DNA from: Candidatus Melainabacteria bacterium
Lineage (GTDB): Bacteria; Cyanobacteriota; Vampirovibrionia; Obscuribacterales; Obscuribacteraceae
Assembly (NCBI GenBank): GCA_016212515.1
Contig: JACRFZ010000112.1
Location: forward strand, 1-57,391
DNA: 57,391 nucleotides
Direction of reading: 5' to 3'
The translations under genes were made by a program, and so were the position numbers. The notes under the pieces were generated by a model. The model searched no databases, was not told the origin of the DNA, and saw only the letters and a program-made list of their open reading frames with translations. Positions within the stretch are counted from its first letter, which is position 1, and each line of letters begins with the position of its first letter. Shown here one piece after another: positions 31,895-41,099 of the stretch.

Positions 31895-33490
31895 GTGCCT
31901 TTAGTTGAGAACAATCTCAAGCATTTAGGAAATTTAGTAAAACGGGCATCGGCTGCCTGTTTTGTTCTGGGCTGCATTTGGGGCTTGGGGCTGGGACGCT
32001 TTCAGTTTGCGCAAGCACTTGATCCCAGGCAGTCCACCGAGATTGAACCGGATGTGGCTGATTTCTTTGCCGTCGGCAAGCGGTCCGTACCGACCCTCTC
32101 CAATTATCGCCCCACTCTGGTGATGCCTGGAGATCCTTCTTTCGAAGCTTTTGCCAGGGGCTGTGAATGTGCTGAGATGAGAAGTGGCGATGAGGCGCTC
32201 AAGTGGTTCGATCAAGCTCTCAAACTCAATCCTCGAGACGCTGAGGCCCTTTCAGCACGAGCCGCCGCTTACATTTTTAAGGATGATTTGAAGCGTGCCC
32301 TCAAGGATCTGGATCAGTCCATCCAACTGGCGCCTAAGATGATGAAGTCTTATAGTCGACGGGGCTATGTCTACCTGGCTCTGGGGCGCAGAGAGGAAGG
32401 CATAAAGGATCTTACCCGTGTGATTGAGTCCGATTGGGTCGACCCCATAGATCAGATGCCCCACAGCGACTTGCTGAATCGTAGTAAGGCTTATCGCGCC
32501 AAAGGCATGTTGAAGGAAGCGGCACGCGATGCGGCTCTGGCCGAGAAGTATGCTTTATTGGAAAAGCTGCAGGCCTTTCGGATGCAGTTCAAGCTGAAGG
32601 AAGCCAAGCAAACTGGCGATGAAGCCGTAAAGCAGTTGCCGGAGAGTTCCTATGCCAATTTGCTGGGCGGGGTAGCCGCCTTGAATTTTGCCGCCTATGG
32701 TGAGGCTTATGACCGCTTCAGTAAGGTAATCAGCAAGCATCCTGATTGCAGTTTCGCTTATTATTTTCGAGCAGATGCGGCCCGAGGTCTGAAGAGGTTT
32801 GCTCAGGCTCAGAGCGATTACGACAAAATCTTGAGTTTAAAGCCGCGCTATGTGGCAATGAGTTATACGGCCGCTACCGGCAAATCGGCCGGCAGTAAAA
32901 CCCAGATAGATTGTCAGCCTGTGCTTCTTTCCGATATCTACTTTTTGAAGGGCGTGGCTTACGAGCAATCCGGTGATCTGGTCAAAGCCGTAAATTGTCT
33001 TGAGACCTATGTGAAAATGCGCCCGGAGGATAGAGAGGGTTATTATGAGCTGGCTAATTTTCTGGTCAAACAAAACAAGCTTTCGCAAGCCGAACAATAT
33101 TGTTTGAAGGCGCAGAAGATCAAAGTTGCCGATGCGGATACGAAATTGCAGGGGCAGCAGGTGCTTCTGGACATCTATCGAAGGCAGGGAAAGAATCGCC
33201 AGGCCATTGCCTTGGCGGATGAAATGGTGGCAAAAGATCCGGAGAATGTGGAAGCGTATTTTGTGAGGGCGCAACTTTACCTGAGCCTCAAGGACTTCCC
33301 GAAGGCTCTTGCGGAATTCAATCGGATTATCAAACTAGATAATTCCATGGCCGAAGGTTTTGCCGGGCGTGCAGAAGTTAATCGTATCTTGGGGCGTAAA
33401 GCGGAAGCGCTGGCTGATTTCCGCCGGGCGGCTTCTCTCGATAGAGCCTATAAGCAAGCGCTGCGCGATTTTGAGTTGAAGTTAAAATAG
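31895..33490 (+). CDS. Exported or membrane-anchored TPR protein
   Basis: This 531-residue protein starts at GTG 31895, with GGAGA five bases upstream. Residues about 17-42 form a signal peptide or anchor (ASAACFVLGCIWGLGLG). About ten tetratricopeptide units follow, for example ALKWFDQALKLNPRDAEAL, ALKDLDQSIQLAPK and ALAEFNRIIKLDN. Canonical TPR positions (Gly/Ala 8, Ala 20, Pro 32) are well kept. It has no enzymatic domain. It probably organises protein complexes in the envelope. The YbaK-like gene follows after 36 bases. Confidence 0.8.
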   Translation: MPLVENNLKHLGNLVKRASAACFVLGCIWGLGLGRFQFAQALDPRQSTEIEPDVADFFAVGKRSVPTLSNYRPTLVMPGDPSFEAFARGCECAEMRSGDEALKWFDQALKLNPRDAEALSARAAAYIFKDDLKRALKDLDQSIQLAPKMMKSYSRRGYVYLALGRREEGIKDLTRVIESDWVDPIDQMPHSDLLNRSKAYRAKGMLKEAARDAALAEKYALLEKLQAFRMQFKLKEAKQTGDEAVKQLPESSYANLLGGVAALNFAAYGEAYDRFSKVISKHPDCSFAYYFRADAARGLKRFAQAQSDYDKILSLKPRYVAMSYTAATGKSAGSKTQIDCQPVLLSDIYFLKGVAYEQSGDLVKAVNCLETYVKMRPEDREGYYELANFLVKQNKLSQAEQYCLKAQKIKVADADTKLQGQQVLLDIYRRQGKNRQAIALADEMVAKDPENVEAYFVRAQLYLSLKDFPKALAEFNRIIKLDNSMAEGFAGRAEVNRILGRKAEALADFRRAASLDRAYKQALRDFELKLK

Positions 33491-33526
33491 GAAAAGGCGG
33501 AAGACCAGGCGCAGGATATTCGATTG

Positions 33527-34003
33527 ATGAAGACCAATGCAGTGCGAATTCTCGATAATCACAAAGTCAATTATGAGTTGAAAGAGTACGAAGTTGATCC
33601 CGATGATCTAAGGGCTGAGTCCGTAGCGGCAAAGATCGGCTTCCCGCCCGAGCAGGTGTTCAAGACCCTGGTGGTGCGTGGTGATAAGAACGGTGTCTGT
33701 CTGGCTGTTGTTGCCGGTGACGCACAGTTGGATCCAAAAGCACTGGCCAAGCTGTCGGGCGATCGAAAGTGCGAAGTGGTGGCCTTGAAGGAAGTGCAGC
33801 CTCTAACTGGCTATATTCGCGGCGGTGTCACTGCTCTTGCCTGCAAGAAAGACTATCCGGTTTATGTGGATGAGACCGTCTATCTCTTTGAAGTGATCTC
33901 GGTTTCGGCCGGGGTGAGGGGCACGCAGATAATCGTCAATCCGGAAGACTACATAGCTGTTACCAGAGCCACAGTCGGTGCTATCGGGCGTAAGGAAGAA
34001 TGA
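33527..34003 (+). CDS. ybaK: YbaK/EbsC-type aminoacyl-tRNA deacylase
   Basis: This 158-residue protein matches YbaK length. ATG 33527 is preferred over the adjacent TTG 33524. Motifs are VFKTLVVRGD (the family Lys), GDAQLDPKALAKL, the GYIRGGVTAL loop and VSAGVRGTQIIVNPEDYI at the end. The family hydrolyses mischarged Cys-tRNA(Pro) or related species, correcting translation errors. It lies 36 bases after the TPR gene and could be co-transcribed. It converges on the RNB ribonuclease gene with 4 bases between the stops. Confidence 0.9.
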   Translation: MKTNAVRILDNHKVNYELKEYEVDPDDLRAESVAAKIGFPPEQVFKTLVVRGDKNGVCLAVVAGDAQLDPKALAKLSGDRKCEVVALKEVQPLTGYIRGGVTALACKKDYPVYVDETVYLFEVISVSAGVRGTQIIVNPEDYIAVTRATVGAIGRKEE

Positions 34004-34007
34004 TTGC

Positions 34008-35642
34008 TCAGCGTACGCAGGCGAAATCGATAAAGGCGTTGTCTTCGTCCACCATCAAGAGTTTCAGTCTTACTTCGTCCCCTACTTCCAGACCTTCCGC
34101 TCCTTCCACGATACGACCTTCGGCCGGGGGCTTCAACAGGCGCACGTAAACTTCTTCGTCTTTGACACCGGTAACGATACCATCGAAGCAGTTGCCGATC
34201 TTGTCGCCCAGGAGAGATGCGGCCGCTACCTTGCGTAAGGTGCGCTCCACCTTCTTGGCCAGGCTGCTTTTGCGTGTGCATTCCAGGGCCAGGTCGGATA
34301 GTTCGTCAAAGCTGTAAGGACAAGTTTTGCCGTCCATAGCGGCTTTTAGAAGGCGTTGCGTAATTAGATCGACGTAGCGCCTGTTTGGGGCGGTGGAATG
34401 GGTGTAATCATTGACCGCCAGAGCGAAGTGTCCGGGGTTGTTTTCCCCGGGCGGATCAAGCACGTACTCGCCCTTACCGAGAAGCTTAACCACTCTCAGC
34501 GACAGATCGGGGAAGCGGAGCGGATCGCGGTCGCGCATCTTGAGCAGGAAGCTTTGCAGGGCCGGTGCGTCCGGACTTTGAGGGAGATGGGAACCCATTG
34601 CCGCTGCCAGCTCTACAATTTTTGGCCAGCGGTCGGGTGTGCGAACTATGCGTTTAATGGAGGGGAAGCCCTTTTTGTCTAAATAGGCTGAGACAGCCAC
34701 ATTGGCCGCTATCATGAAGTTCTCGATTAAGTCTCGTGCCGGGTTCTCTTCCACCAGTTCCAGATCCAAGACCTGTCCTTCAACCGCCACAGCTCTTGCT
34801 TCTACGGTGCGAAGAAAGAGGGAGCCGTGTTTTTGTCTCAAATTGAAAATCTGCTGCTTGACGTGATTTTGCAAAAGGAGTTGCTCGGTCAAACCCTTTA
34901 CTTTAGCCACTTCTCTCGGTACGCCAATTTTGCCGTCCAGCCAGAGCCCAATTGTCTTATAGTCCAATTGCGCTTTGTTAGTCACATAGGCGCGGTAGAC
35001 ATGGCTGTCTACCACATGTCCATGATTGCCCAGATGCAGCTCGTAAACTACTGCCAGTCGCTCCTGGCCGGGCAAGAGTGAGGTCATGTCGTATGAAAGC
35101 TCGTCGGGCAGCATGGGAAAATTGATTACACCCATATAGACCGAAGTGGTGTTCTGTCTGGCGCTTTCGTCGATGGGTGATTTGTGACCGGCGAAGCTAT
35201 CCACGTCGGCAATGGCGATAAGCACTTTCGTGCTGCTGTGACTGGTTCTCTCCACGAACTCGATCTGGTCAAGATCGCGGGAATCCTGGTTGTCTATGGA
35301 CGACCAGAGCAGATGCCTCAAGTCGCGAGTTTTTTCACAAGCAAAGCTCTTGAGCCCCTGCCCGTTGTCGTATTGTTTCAAGAGGCGTACTACTTGTTCG
35401 TGAACTTCCGGGCTGAACACAGCACGCAGTCCGTTTAGAGCCATCTCCAGTTTGGCCCGATCTCTTAGATCATGCTTGAGATGAGGCACCCGGCTGTAGA
35501 GATTATCGTGGTTCTGCCCTTGATGGTTGTGGGAGTGACCGTGGTCCTGATGATCATGACCGTGGTTCTGGCGATCGCGCCCGTGGTCACGATTGTGGTC
35601 GTGGTGCTTGTTATTTGAGCCTTTGTTTTTCTTCCTGGGCAA
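34008..35642 (-). CDS. RNB-domain exoribonuclease with His-rich N-terminus
   Basis: This 544-residue protein starts at TTG 35642, preceded by GGGAGG, a strong site. Residues 13-45 contain twelve His (as in HDHQDHGHSHNH), then the RNB core begins. The catalytic acidic block is IDNQDSRDLDQ (D117, D123, D125); the fourth Asp of RNase II/R is Gln126. The second signature is YTHSTAPNRRYVDL. A C-terminal S1-like domain follows (about 480-544, GIVTGVKDEEVYVRL). N-terminal cold-shock domains of RNase R are missing. It degrades single-stranded RNA 3' to 5' if active; the His tract may bind metal. Confidence 0.85.
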   Translation of the reverse strand: MPRKKNKGSNNKHHDHNRDHGRDRQNHGHDHQDHGHSHNHQGQNHDNLYSRVPHLKHDLRDRAKLEMALNGLRAVFSPEVHEQVVRLLKQYDNGQGLKSFACEKTRDLRHLLWSSIDNQDSRDLDQIEFVERTSHSSTKVLIAIADVDSFAGHKSPIDESARQNTTSVYMGVINFPMLPDELSYDMTSLLPGQERLAVVYELHLGNHGHVVDSHVYRAYVTNKAQLDYKTIGLWLDGKIGVPREVAKVKGLTEQLLLQNHVKQQIFNLRQKHGSLFLRTVEARAVAVEGQVLDLELVEENPARDLIENFMIAANVAVSAYLDKKGFPSIKRIVRTPDRWPKIVELAAAMGSHLPQSPDAPALQSFLLKMRDRDPLRFPDLSLRVVKLLGKGEYVLDPPGENNPGHFALAVNDYTHSTAPNRRYVDLITQRLLKAAMDGKTCPYSFDELSDLALECTRKSSLAKKVERTLRKVAAASLLGDKIGNCFDGIVTGVKDEEVYVRLLKPPAEGRIVEGAEGLEVGDEVRLKLLMVDEDNAFIDFACVR

Positions 35643-35848
35643 GTAGAGCCTCCCTTTCCAGTCGAAAGGCTATAGTAAAACCTCAGCACCGTCAATACGG
35701 AAAGGAGGCGGCTTTCTTGAAATGGAGCCTGGATGAAAGGTTTGAGGAAGCTGTGCGAAAAACGATAAAATATAGTATAAATTGTCATTTTAAAATTGAC
35801 GGGCGTCCAGGGTGATTCTTCTACTGCCTGACTTGGTCATGGAAGAAA

Positions 35849-35877
35849 GAGGAGGAGGGCTCTGAAGCCCTCCCCCT
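35849..35877 (-). terminator. Intrinsic terminator of the pyrophosphatase gene
   Basis: GAGGAGGGCT and AGCCCTCCCCC pair around a CTGA-type loop, 25 bases beyond the stop on the minus strand. CCTCTTTCTTCC follows there. Confidence 0.7.
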
Positions 35878-35901
35878 CATTGTTTGTATTCAGCCGCCGA
35901 A

Positions 35902-36825
35902 TCAGTCGACAACTGCTTTTTCAGTCTTGTCGGCTTCCGGCATGTCCGTCTTTTTTGTTTTCTTGTCGGACTTCTTCTTTGTTTTCTTGTCGGACTTCTT
36001 CTCCGCCTTGAGGGAAGTTTTCTTCTTCCCTTTCTTGTCGGATTTCTTCTCGACTTTTGCGCTTTCCTTGCCGCCATTACCGTTTGGCACCTGGTTGCCA
36101 CCAGCCTGGATGCCGGCGGAAAGAAGCTGTCTCAGCTCCTCCAGGCGCGATTCTTCAGTGCCGTAGGTTTGCACGTAGTCGGCCTGGCTCTGGCTAATAA
36201 CCTCATAAGCGCGCTTGCGACCGTAGACCTCGTCGATGGTGACAACCGGGGTATTACAGTTTTCCGCTTCCGAGGGAGGCCTCTTGTAGCTGAGGAAGTA
36301 GTGCTGCAAGCGCTCGATTACTCCCGGGGGCACTTCCGAAATGTCGCGGATGTGTCCGAACGTGATGTCCTGGTCAAGCACGGCGATGATTTTGTCATCG
36401 GCTTCGCCCTTGTCCACCATGAGCAGACCGCCGATCACCCGTGCACGCACCAGAAGGTCGCCATGGGCGAATTCCTTCTCGGTGAGAACGCAGATATCGA
36501 GGGGGTCGCCGTCGCCGCGGTTGGTTTTGTTTTTGGCGTGCTTGTTGGCCAGTTTGCTGATGCCGTCACCGCAGTAGGTCTGGGGAATGAAGCCGTAGAG
36601 GGTGGGGCAATTGGAGGAGAAACGCTGTGGTCTGTCCACATGCAGGTGACCGGTGCCTTTGTCGAGTTCGAGCTTCACTTCGCCGGGTGGGGCGATTTCG
36701 ATATAGCTTGTGACAAACGCTGGGGCATCCGCTCCGGCGGTGACGCCGTGCCAGGGATGCGATTTGAACATGGTCGAGAGCAGTTCTCGGAAGGTGCGGG
36801 TTTTGTGATTCATAGTCAGGTCCAT
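35902..36825 (-). CDS. ppa: Inorganic pyrophosphatase (family I) with Lys-rich C-terminal tail
   Basis: This 307-residue protein is much longer than the usual 170-220. Residues about 40-240 form the family I core: the metal site GDGDPLD (104-110), VIGGLLMVDKGEADDK and IIAVLDQD. From about residue 252 the tail is built from repeated KKSDKK/TKKK units, strongly basic and probably unstructured. It hydrolyses PPi to phosphate and drives biosynthesis. The start is 36825, with ATG 36813 as an alternative. A basic tail may bind nucleic acid or polyphosphate, which is inference. Confidence 0.88.
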   Translation of the reverse strand: MDLTMNHKTRTFRELLSTMFKSHPWHGVTAGADAPAFVTSYIEIAPPGEVKLELDKGTGHLHVDRPQRFSSNCPTLYGFIPQTYCGDGISKLANKHAKNKTNRGDGDPLDICVLTEKEFAHGDLLVRARVIGGLLMVDKGEADDKIIAVLDQDITFGHIRDISEVPPGVIERLQHYFLSYKRPPSEAENCNTPVVTIDEVYGRKRAYEVISQSQADYVQTYGTEESRLEELRQLLSAGIQAGGNQVPNGNGGKESAKVEKKSDKKGKKKTSLKAEKKSDKKTKKKSDKKTKKTDMPEADKTEKAVVD

Positions 36826-37195
36826 ATTTTAGTCACTGGTACCCTAGAGGATTCTAGGCATTGGTGCTCTCTTTGAGCGGCAGTTTGAAGATCTGCTGGT
36901 TGGCCTCATAAAACTGCCGAGGTCGACACAGGTTTGTATCTCAAGCTGGAAACTATAAAGCGTTTGAAGGTCGGGTTAGTGAAAATTGGGGAAGATTGAA
37001 GAACCTCATGTTACTGACTGACCATAGAGGAAATCAAGAATGGAAGCTTTACCGGCAGACCGGCGCGGTAGGCACTGTGGCGGAATCCTGGCGAAACTGC
37101 TCTTTAACCTAATCTCAGCTTACTGCTGCGCTCTTGTCGATTAGATCTAACTTAGTATTATTTCAAGGCAGGTACTTTAGCGGGAAAAGTCTCTC
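36826..37195. other. Intergenic region between divergent genes
   Basis: The divergent promoters for the pyrophosphatase and radical SAM genes lie here. No gene or known RNA element was seen. Confidence 0.35.
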
Positions 37196-37945
37196 ATGAC
37201 AAGTCCGGAGCGAATATCTATTGAGCTGACCAACCGCTGCTCTAAAGCTTGCAGCTTTTGCTACAACGGTAGCGCGCCGGAGGGAAGCCTTATCTGGGGC
37301 GAAGAAGAGTTGGTAGATTTTGTGCAAGACTGCGCCGCTTCCGGTATCAAGGCCGTTTCTTTCGGGGGTGGTGAGCCCTTGCAATATCCTGGTCTTTTTT
37401 CGGTTCTGCAGAAATTGAAGGGGCGACTCTTTCGTTCTCTCACTACCAACGGGCTGCTTCTGGAAGAAAGCCTGGCTCAGTTGAAACGGGCTGCCCCCGA
37501 GAAGGTGCACGTTTCCATTCATTTCCCGCACGACCATAAGGAAGTGGAGCGGGTGGCTCTGCAAGTGCGGATGCTGGCCGATGCTGGTATCAAAAGTGGT
37601 GTCAACCTCTTGGTGGCGCGATCCTGGTTGGAAGAGGCAAGGTGGGCTGCTGAATATCTCTTCCAGCAGGGTATCGGCAATGAGCGAATCGTTTATTTGC
37701 CCATGCGCATGTCTGACACTCCGGCGCCGGAAGAGCTGGCTAAAGTGGCCGGCAGTCGCAATTTTCAATCTATGACCTGTCTCAGCGCCTGCGGCATTAG
37801 CGAGCGGTTTTGTTCCATCGCCGCCGATAAGTCGGCGGCCTGGTGCTCTTACACAACCGCCAGGCGAGTGCTGCCGGAGCTTACTCATAACGGCCTGCGG
37901 CGCGCTCTTGCCGGTCTGCCTTTGATCTTTTGTGGTGCCGATTGA
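37196..37945 (+). CDS. Radical SAM protein
   Basis: This 249-residue protein has the [4Fe-4S] motif CSKACSFC (C15, C19, C22: C-x3-C-x2-C) and the SAM-binding GGGEPL. Later Cys (CLSACG, FC, WCS) could hold a further cluster. It is shorter than PqqE-type enzymes with full SPASM domains but has Cys in the right region. Its substrate is unknown. The following gene lies 57 bases downstream in the same reading frame, separated only by this TGA, and may be functionally linked. Confidence 0.8.
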   Translation: MTSPERISIELTNRCSKACSFCYNGSAPEGSLIWGEEELVDFVQDCAASGIKAVSFGGGEPLQYPGLFSVLQKLKGRLFRSLTTNGLLLEESLAQLKRAAPEKVHVSIHFPHDHKEVERVALQVRMLADAGIKSGVNLLVARSWLEEARWAAEYLFQQGIGNERIVYLPMRMSDTPAPEELAKVAGSRNFQSMTCLSACGISERFCSIAADKSAAWCSYTTARRVLPELTHNGLRRALAGLPLIFCGAD

Positions 37946-38002
37946 ATTGTCGATGAAGGAAGCCTTGATTTTGTCGAAGTTGATGGAGCTTATCTAGCAG
38001 AG

Positions 38003-38713
38003 GTGGACAAGTTGGAAAAGGAACTGAAGGTGGTGCAGAAAATGAATGCCGTGGCTGATTGCGCCTTTGATAGTGCCGATTGTGATTTTCCGGCAGCGCA
38101 TAGTATGGATACAACCTGGTTCGCCGTGGATAAAGACGGCTATGTGGCATTGATGGAGACGAATGAAGAAGGGGCGTTGCCTTTTGCTTGCGATGATGAG
38201 CAAAGCGATGGTTCAGAGTTTCTGGAAGATCTCACCACCCACACTGGGCGAGAGCTAGAGTTGGGTGATTTTGAGTTTCCCAGACCAGAAAGCGTTGGTC
38301 TATTTGGATATGCATCTGAACTGGATGGTTTCCCGCCAGGTTGTGAACTGGATCAGGAGACCCTGGAGAAGCTACAGATGCGAGAAGGACTGCCAACTCC
38401 TTACAGTCGTACTGCCACACCTGCGCAACCGCTCCATATCGAAGATTTGCCGCCTAATCTTCAGAAACAGTTGAAACTACTTGTGTTCAGTGAGGTGTCC
38501 TTCGCATCGGATGAGTGGGTGCAGCCGGCCATGCATGTTCCTTGCCAGATGTGGGGAGAGGGAGACATACAAGTGTTGGACGTGGATGGGCGAATCAAGC
38601 ACATTCCGGAGGAATTAAAGGCCGATTATGGAAGAAGAAAGCAGGTTCTTGCTAAAGAGCCCTCCTCTCAAGTGCGTAATTTGCCCTGGTGGAAGAAGCT
38701 TTTTCAGGACTGA
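38003..38713 (+). CDS. Hypothetical acidic protein linked to the radical SAM gene
   Basis: This 236-residue protein has a probable GTG start at 38003; ATG 38042 is an alternative. The N-terminal part contains SMDTTWFAVDKDGYVALMET and EEGALPF, a pattern I have seen as the opening of uncharacterised bacterial proteins. The rest is acidic with no known motif, and the C-terminus ends NLPWWKKLFQD. The frame is continuous with the radical SAM gene apart from its TGA. No function is assigned. Confidence 0.55.
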   Translation: MDKLEKELKVVQKMNAVADCAFDSADCDFPAAHSMDTTWFAVDKDGYVALMETNEEGALPFACDDEQSDGSEFLEDLTTHTGRELELGDFEFPRPESVGLFGYASELDGFPPGCELDQETLEKLQMREGLPTPYSRTATPAQPLHIEDLPPNLQKQLKLLVFSEVSFASDEWVQPAMHVPCQMWGEGDIQVLDVDGRIKHIPEELKADYGRRKQVLAKEPSSQVRNLPWWKKLFQD

Positions 38714-38755
38714 TTGCTGTTAAGGGGCCTTGGTGACGGAAGCGCCGGAAAGTGA

Positions 38756-38787
38756 AAAGGGAGAAAGATGTAAGTCTTTCTCCCTTT
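38756..38787. terminator. Bidirectional terminator between convergent genes
   Basis: A perfect 13-bp stem AAAGGGAGAAAGA/TCTTTCTCCCTTT with a 6-nt loop lies between the hypothetical gene (+) and the aldolase gene (-). Confidence 0.85.
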
Positions 38788-38835
38788 CAATTTGCAATCG
38801 ACTTTCAGTCGACTAACTTTGCAATCAAGCGGCTC

Positions 38836-39903
38836 TTAGGCGATGGTGACATCGTCGCAGAGGTAGACGTCTTGAATGGCGTGCAGCAGTTCGACGCCTT
38901 CTTTCATGGGTTTCTGGAAGGCTTTGCGGCCCGAGATGAGACCCATGCCGCCGGCTCTCTTGTTGATTACGGCAGTCATGACGGCTTGTTCGAGGTCGTT
39001 TTGACCGGAGGGACCGCCGGAGTTGATCAGACCCTGTCTGCCCATGTAGCAGTTGGCTACCTGGTAGCGGGTCAGGTCGATGGGGTGGTCGGTGGTCAAT
39101 TCGCTGTAAACGCGGGCATCGGTTTTGCCGAATTTGATGGCGTTGTAGCCGCCGTTGTTTTCGGGCAGTTTTTGCTTGATGATGTCGGCTTCGATGGTGA
39201 CACCGAGGTGGTTAGCCTGACCGGTGAGGTCGGCGGCCACATGGTAGTCGGTATCGCCGACTTTGAAGCCGTTATTGCGCAGGTAGCACCAGAGAACGGT
39301 GGCCATGCCCAGTTTGTGAGCTTCACGGAAGGCTACGGCGATTTCCTGAATTTGACGGGCTGATTCGGGGGAGCCGAAATAAATGGTGGCGCCAACAGCA
39401 ACGGCTCCCATTTCCCAGGCTTGTTTGACGGTACCGAAGAGGATCTGGTCGAACTTGTTGGGGTAGGTGAGGAATTCGTTATGGTTGATTTTTACGATGA
39501 AAGGAATTTTGTGGGCATATTTACGAGCCACGGAGCCCAGTACGCCATAAGTGGAGGCGACTGCGTTACAACCGCCTTCAATAGCCAGCTTGACGATGTT
39601 TTCACCATCGAAGTACATGGGGTTTTTAGCGAAGGAAGCGCCGGCGGAGTGCTCGATTCCCTGGTCGACGGGGAGGATGGAGACATAACCGGTGCCGCCC
39701 AAACGACCGTGATCGATCAGGGTCTGCAGACTCTGAAGTACGCGGGGCGAGCGATCGGAGATCTGGGCGATGCGATCTACGAAATCGCCGCCGGGTAGAT
39801 GAAGGTGCTCTTTAGGAATGCCTTTGCTCTTATGCTCGAGGAAATAAGAAGCTTTGCTGCCGAGGGCTTTTTCAATTTTGGATAGTTCTGTCATAACTGG
39901 CAT
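38836..39903 (-). CDS. fbaB: Class I fructose-bisphosphate aldolase (FbaB/DhnA type)
   Basis: This 355-residue protein has the length of E. coli FbaB and close motif agreement: LPVDQGIEHSAGASF, AVASTYGVLGSV, YHVAADLTGQANHLG, NCYMGRQGLINSGG and INKRAGGMGLI. The Schiff-base Lys class I TIM barrel is complete. It cleaves fructose-1,6-bisphosphate to DHAP and glyceraldehyde-3-phosphate in glycolysis and gluconeogenesis. It is transcribed alone, facing a bidirectional terminator. Confidence 0.93.
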   Translation of the reverse strand: MPVMTELSKIEKALGSKASYFLEHKSKGIPKEHLHLPGGDFVDRIAQISDRSPRVLQSLQTLIDHGRLGGTGYVSILPVDQGIEHSAGASFAKNPMYFDGENIVKLAIEGGCNAVASTYGVLGSVARKYAHKIPFIVKINHNEFLTYPNKFDQILFGTVKQAWEMGAVAVGATIYFGSPESARQIQEIAVAFREAHKLGMATVLWCYLRNNGFKVGDTDYHVAADLTGQANHLGVTIEADIIKQKLPENNGGYNAIKFGKTDARVYSELTTDHPIDLTRYQVANCYMGRQGLINSGGPSGQNDLEQAVMTAVINKRAGGMGLISGRKAFQKPMKEGVELLHAIQDVYLCDDVTIA

Positions 39904-40119
39904 CTTTTAGACCATTGCCTCCCTTTGGGCGAGAACAGAGTCAGAGACCCATGGGGTTCTGCATCTGAAAAAGGATATTGGGAAAGCGTAGCAGAGGTTG
40001 GTATAGCCTTTGCAAATACTCAGGAAAGCTCAACAATTGTTGCGTGTTTGTGTGACGAAAAGGCTCCGGACTGCCTTTTCTCTTGTAAAGAGAAGGATGA
40101 AAACCGCAGTGCTTTCGGT

Positions 40120-40578
40120 TTACCTGGCTCTGGGCTGGGACAGCTCCAGCAGTACCCCGCCTGTGGCTCTGGGGTGCACAAAGGCGATCTGGGCTCCACC
40201 GGCACCGATTTTGGGTTCTTCGTTAATCAGCTTCGTCTTCTGCTCTTTCAGGAGAGCCAGATTTTCTAATATGTTCTCAACTCCCAGGCAGATATGATGC
40301 AGCCCGGGTCCGTTTTTGGCGATGAATTTGCCCACCGGTGTGTCCGGGGAAAGCGGCTCCAATAGCTCGATGTGGGTGTTGCCGGTGCTGAGCTTGGCAA
40401 CTCGCACCCCCTGCTCTTCCACTACTTCTGTTTCCAAGAAGGTGAGTCCAAGCCCGTCCCGATAAAACTTGAGGGCTTCTTCCAGGTTTTCAACGGCTAT
40501 GGCCACGTGGTCGAGGCGCTTGCCCGGGCAGGATTCGTCGTGGCTGGCCACGGCAGTGTCTTTCTCTGTGCTACTCAA
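40120..40578 (-). CDS. mce: Methylmalonyl-CoA epimerase (glyoxalase fold)
   Basis: This 152-residue protein starts at TTG 40578 with GGGAG nine bases upstream. It has the glyoxalase/VOC repeats: LDHVAIAVENLEEALKFYRD with THIELLEPL, and GLHHICLGVENI with FVHPRATGGVLLELSQ. The order of H, E, H, E metal ligands is intact. The family interconverts (R)- and (S)-methylmalonyl-CoA in propionate metabolism. It follows the secreted protein gene (40596-41099) by 17 bases, probably in one unit. Confidence 0.88.
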   Translation of the reverse strand: MSSTEKDTAVASHDESCPGKRLDHVAIAVENLEEALKFYRDGLGLTFLETEVVEEQGVRVAKLSTGNTHIELLEPLSPDTPVGKFIAKNGPGLHHICLGVENILENLALLKEQKTKLINEEPKIGAGGAQIAFVHPRATGGVLLELSQPRAR

Positions 40579-40595
40579 ATTTTTATACTCCCGGC

Positions 40596-41099
40596 TCAGG
40601 GACCAAATCCGGAATATTTTTCCAGCTTCTTATTTATGACGTTCAATATCCGATACTGCGAAAACTGGTCGTACTCTTGCCAGGTAGACATCAACCTGGT
40701 GGAGCGTTCAATCAGTGAAACCTGATCGAAGGGAGCCCAGACTTCTCCGCGCCACTTGGGATCGTAGTAGAAGCTGGAGATGGCATCGGTAAGATTGATG
40801 GTGGTATCAATATTGAGCAGGAATGGCTGCCCGTCTGCGCGCACAGGGAAATAGATTTCTTCACCAGGAGGCGGCACCAGGTTGTCCGGCGAGGGCATCG
40901 GCGCCGGAGGCTCCGGCGGCAACTGCTTCTTTCTAAACCAGGCCAGGGTTTGCGGCGCGCAGAGCCGGCCGCCTTCCGAATTGAGAGCGACACAAGACTG
41001 GGGTGTAGTCAAGAAGACGGCGGAGCTGAGGGACAGCAGAAGAGTGAGCCGGGATGCACTTTTCTTTGCACTGCCGTTAGTTTTCATGGTCTGCTTCAT
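40596..41099 (-). CDS. Exported hypothetical protein
   Basis: This protein has about 167 residues from ATG 41099; an upstream TTG at 41120 lacks a better ribosome site. A signal peptide (RLTLLLSLSSAVFLTTPQ) is followed by a Pro-rich stretch (LPPEPPAPMPSPDNLVPPPG) and a domain with PFLLNIDTTINLTDAISSF and FYYDPKWRGEVW. No known family is recognised. It lies just upstream of mce on the same strand. Confidence 0.6.
   Translation of the reverse strand: MKQTMKTNGSAKKSASRLTLLLSLSSAVFLTTPQSCVALNSEGGRLCAPQTLAWFRKKQLPPEPPAPMPSPDNLVPPPGEEIYFPVRADGQPFLLNIDTTINLTDAISSFYYDPKWRGEVWAPFDQVSLIERSTRLMSTWQEYDQFSQYRILNVINKKLEKYSGFGP

Noticed and set aside
37943..37945. TGA as a selenocysteine codon between radical SAM and next gene
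   Set aside because: No selenoprotein family context and no clear SECIS-like hairpin directly after the TGA; a normal stop is more likely, so it is kept only as a question.
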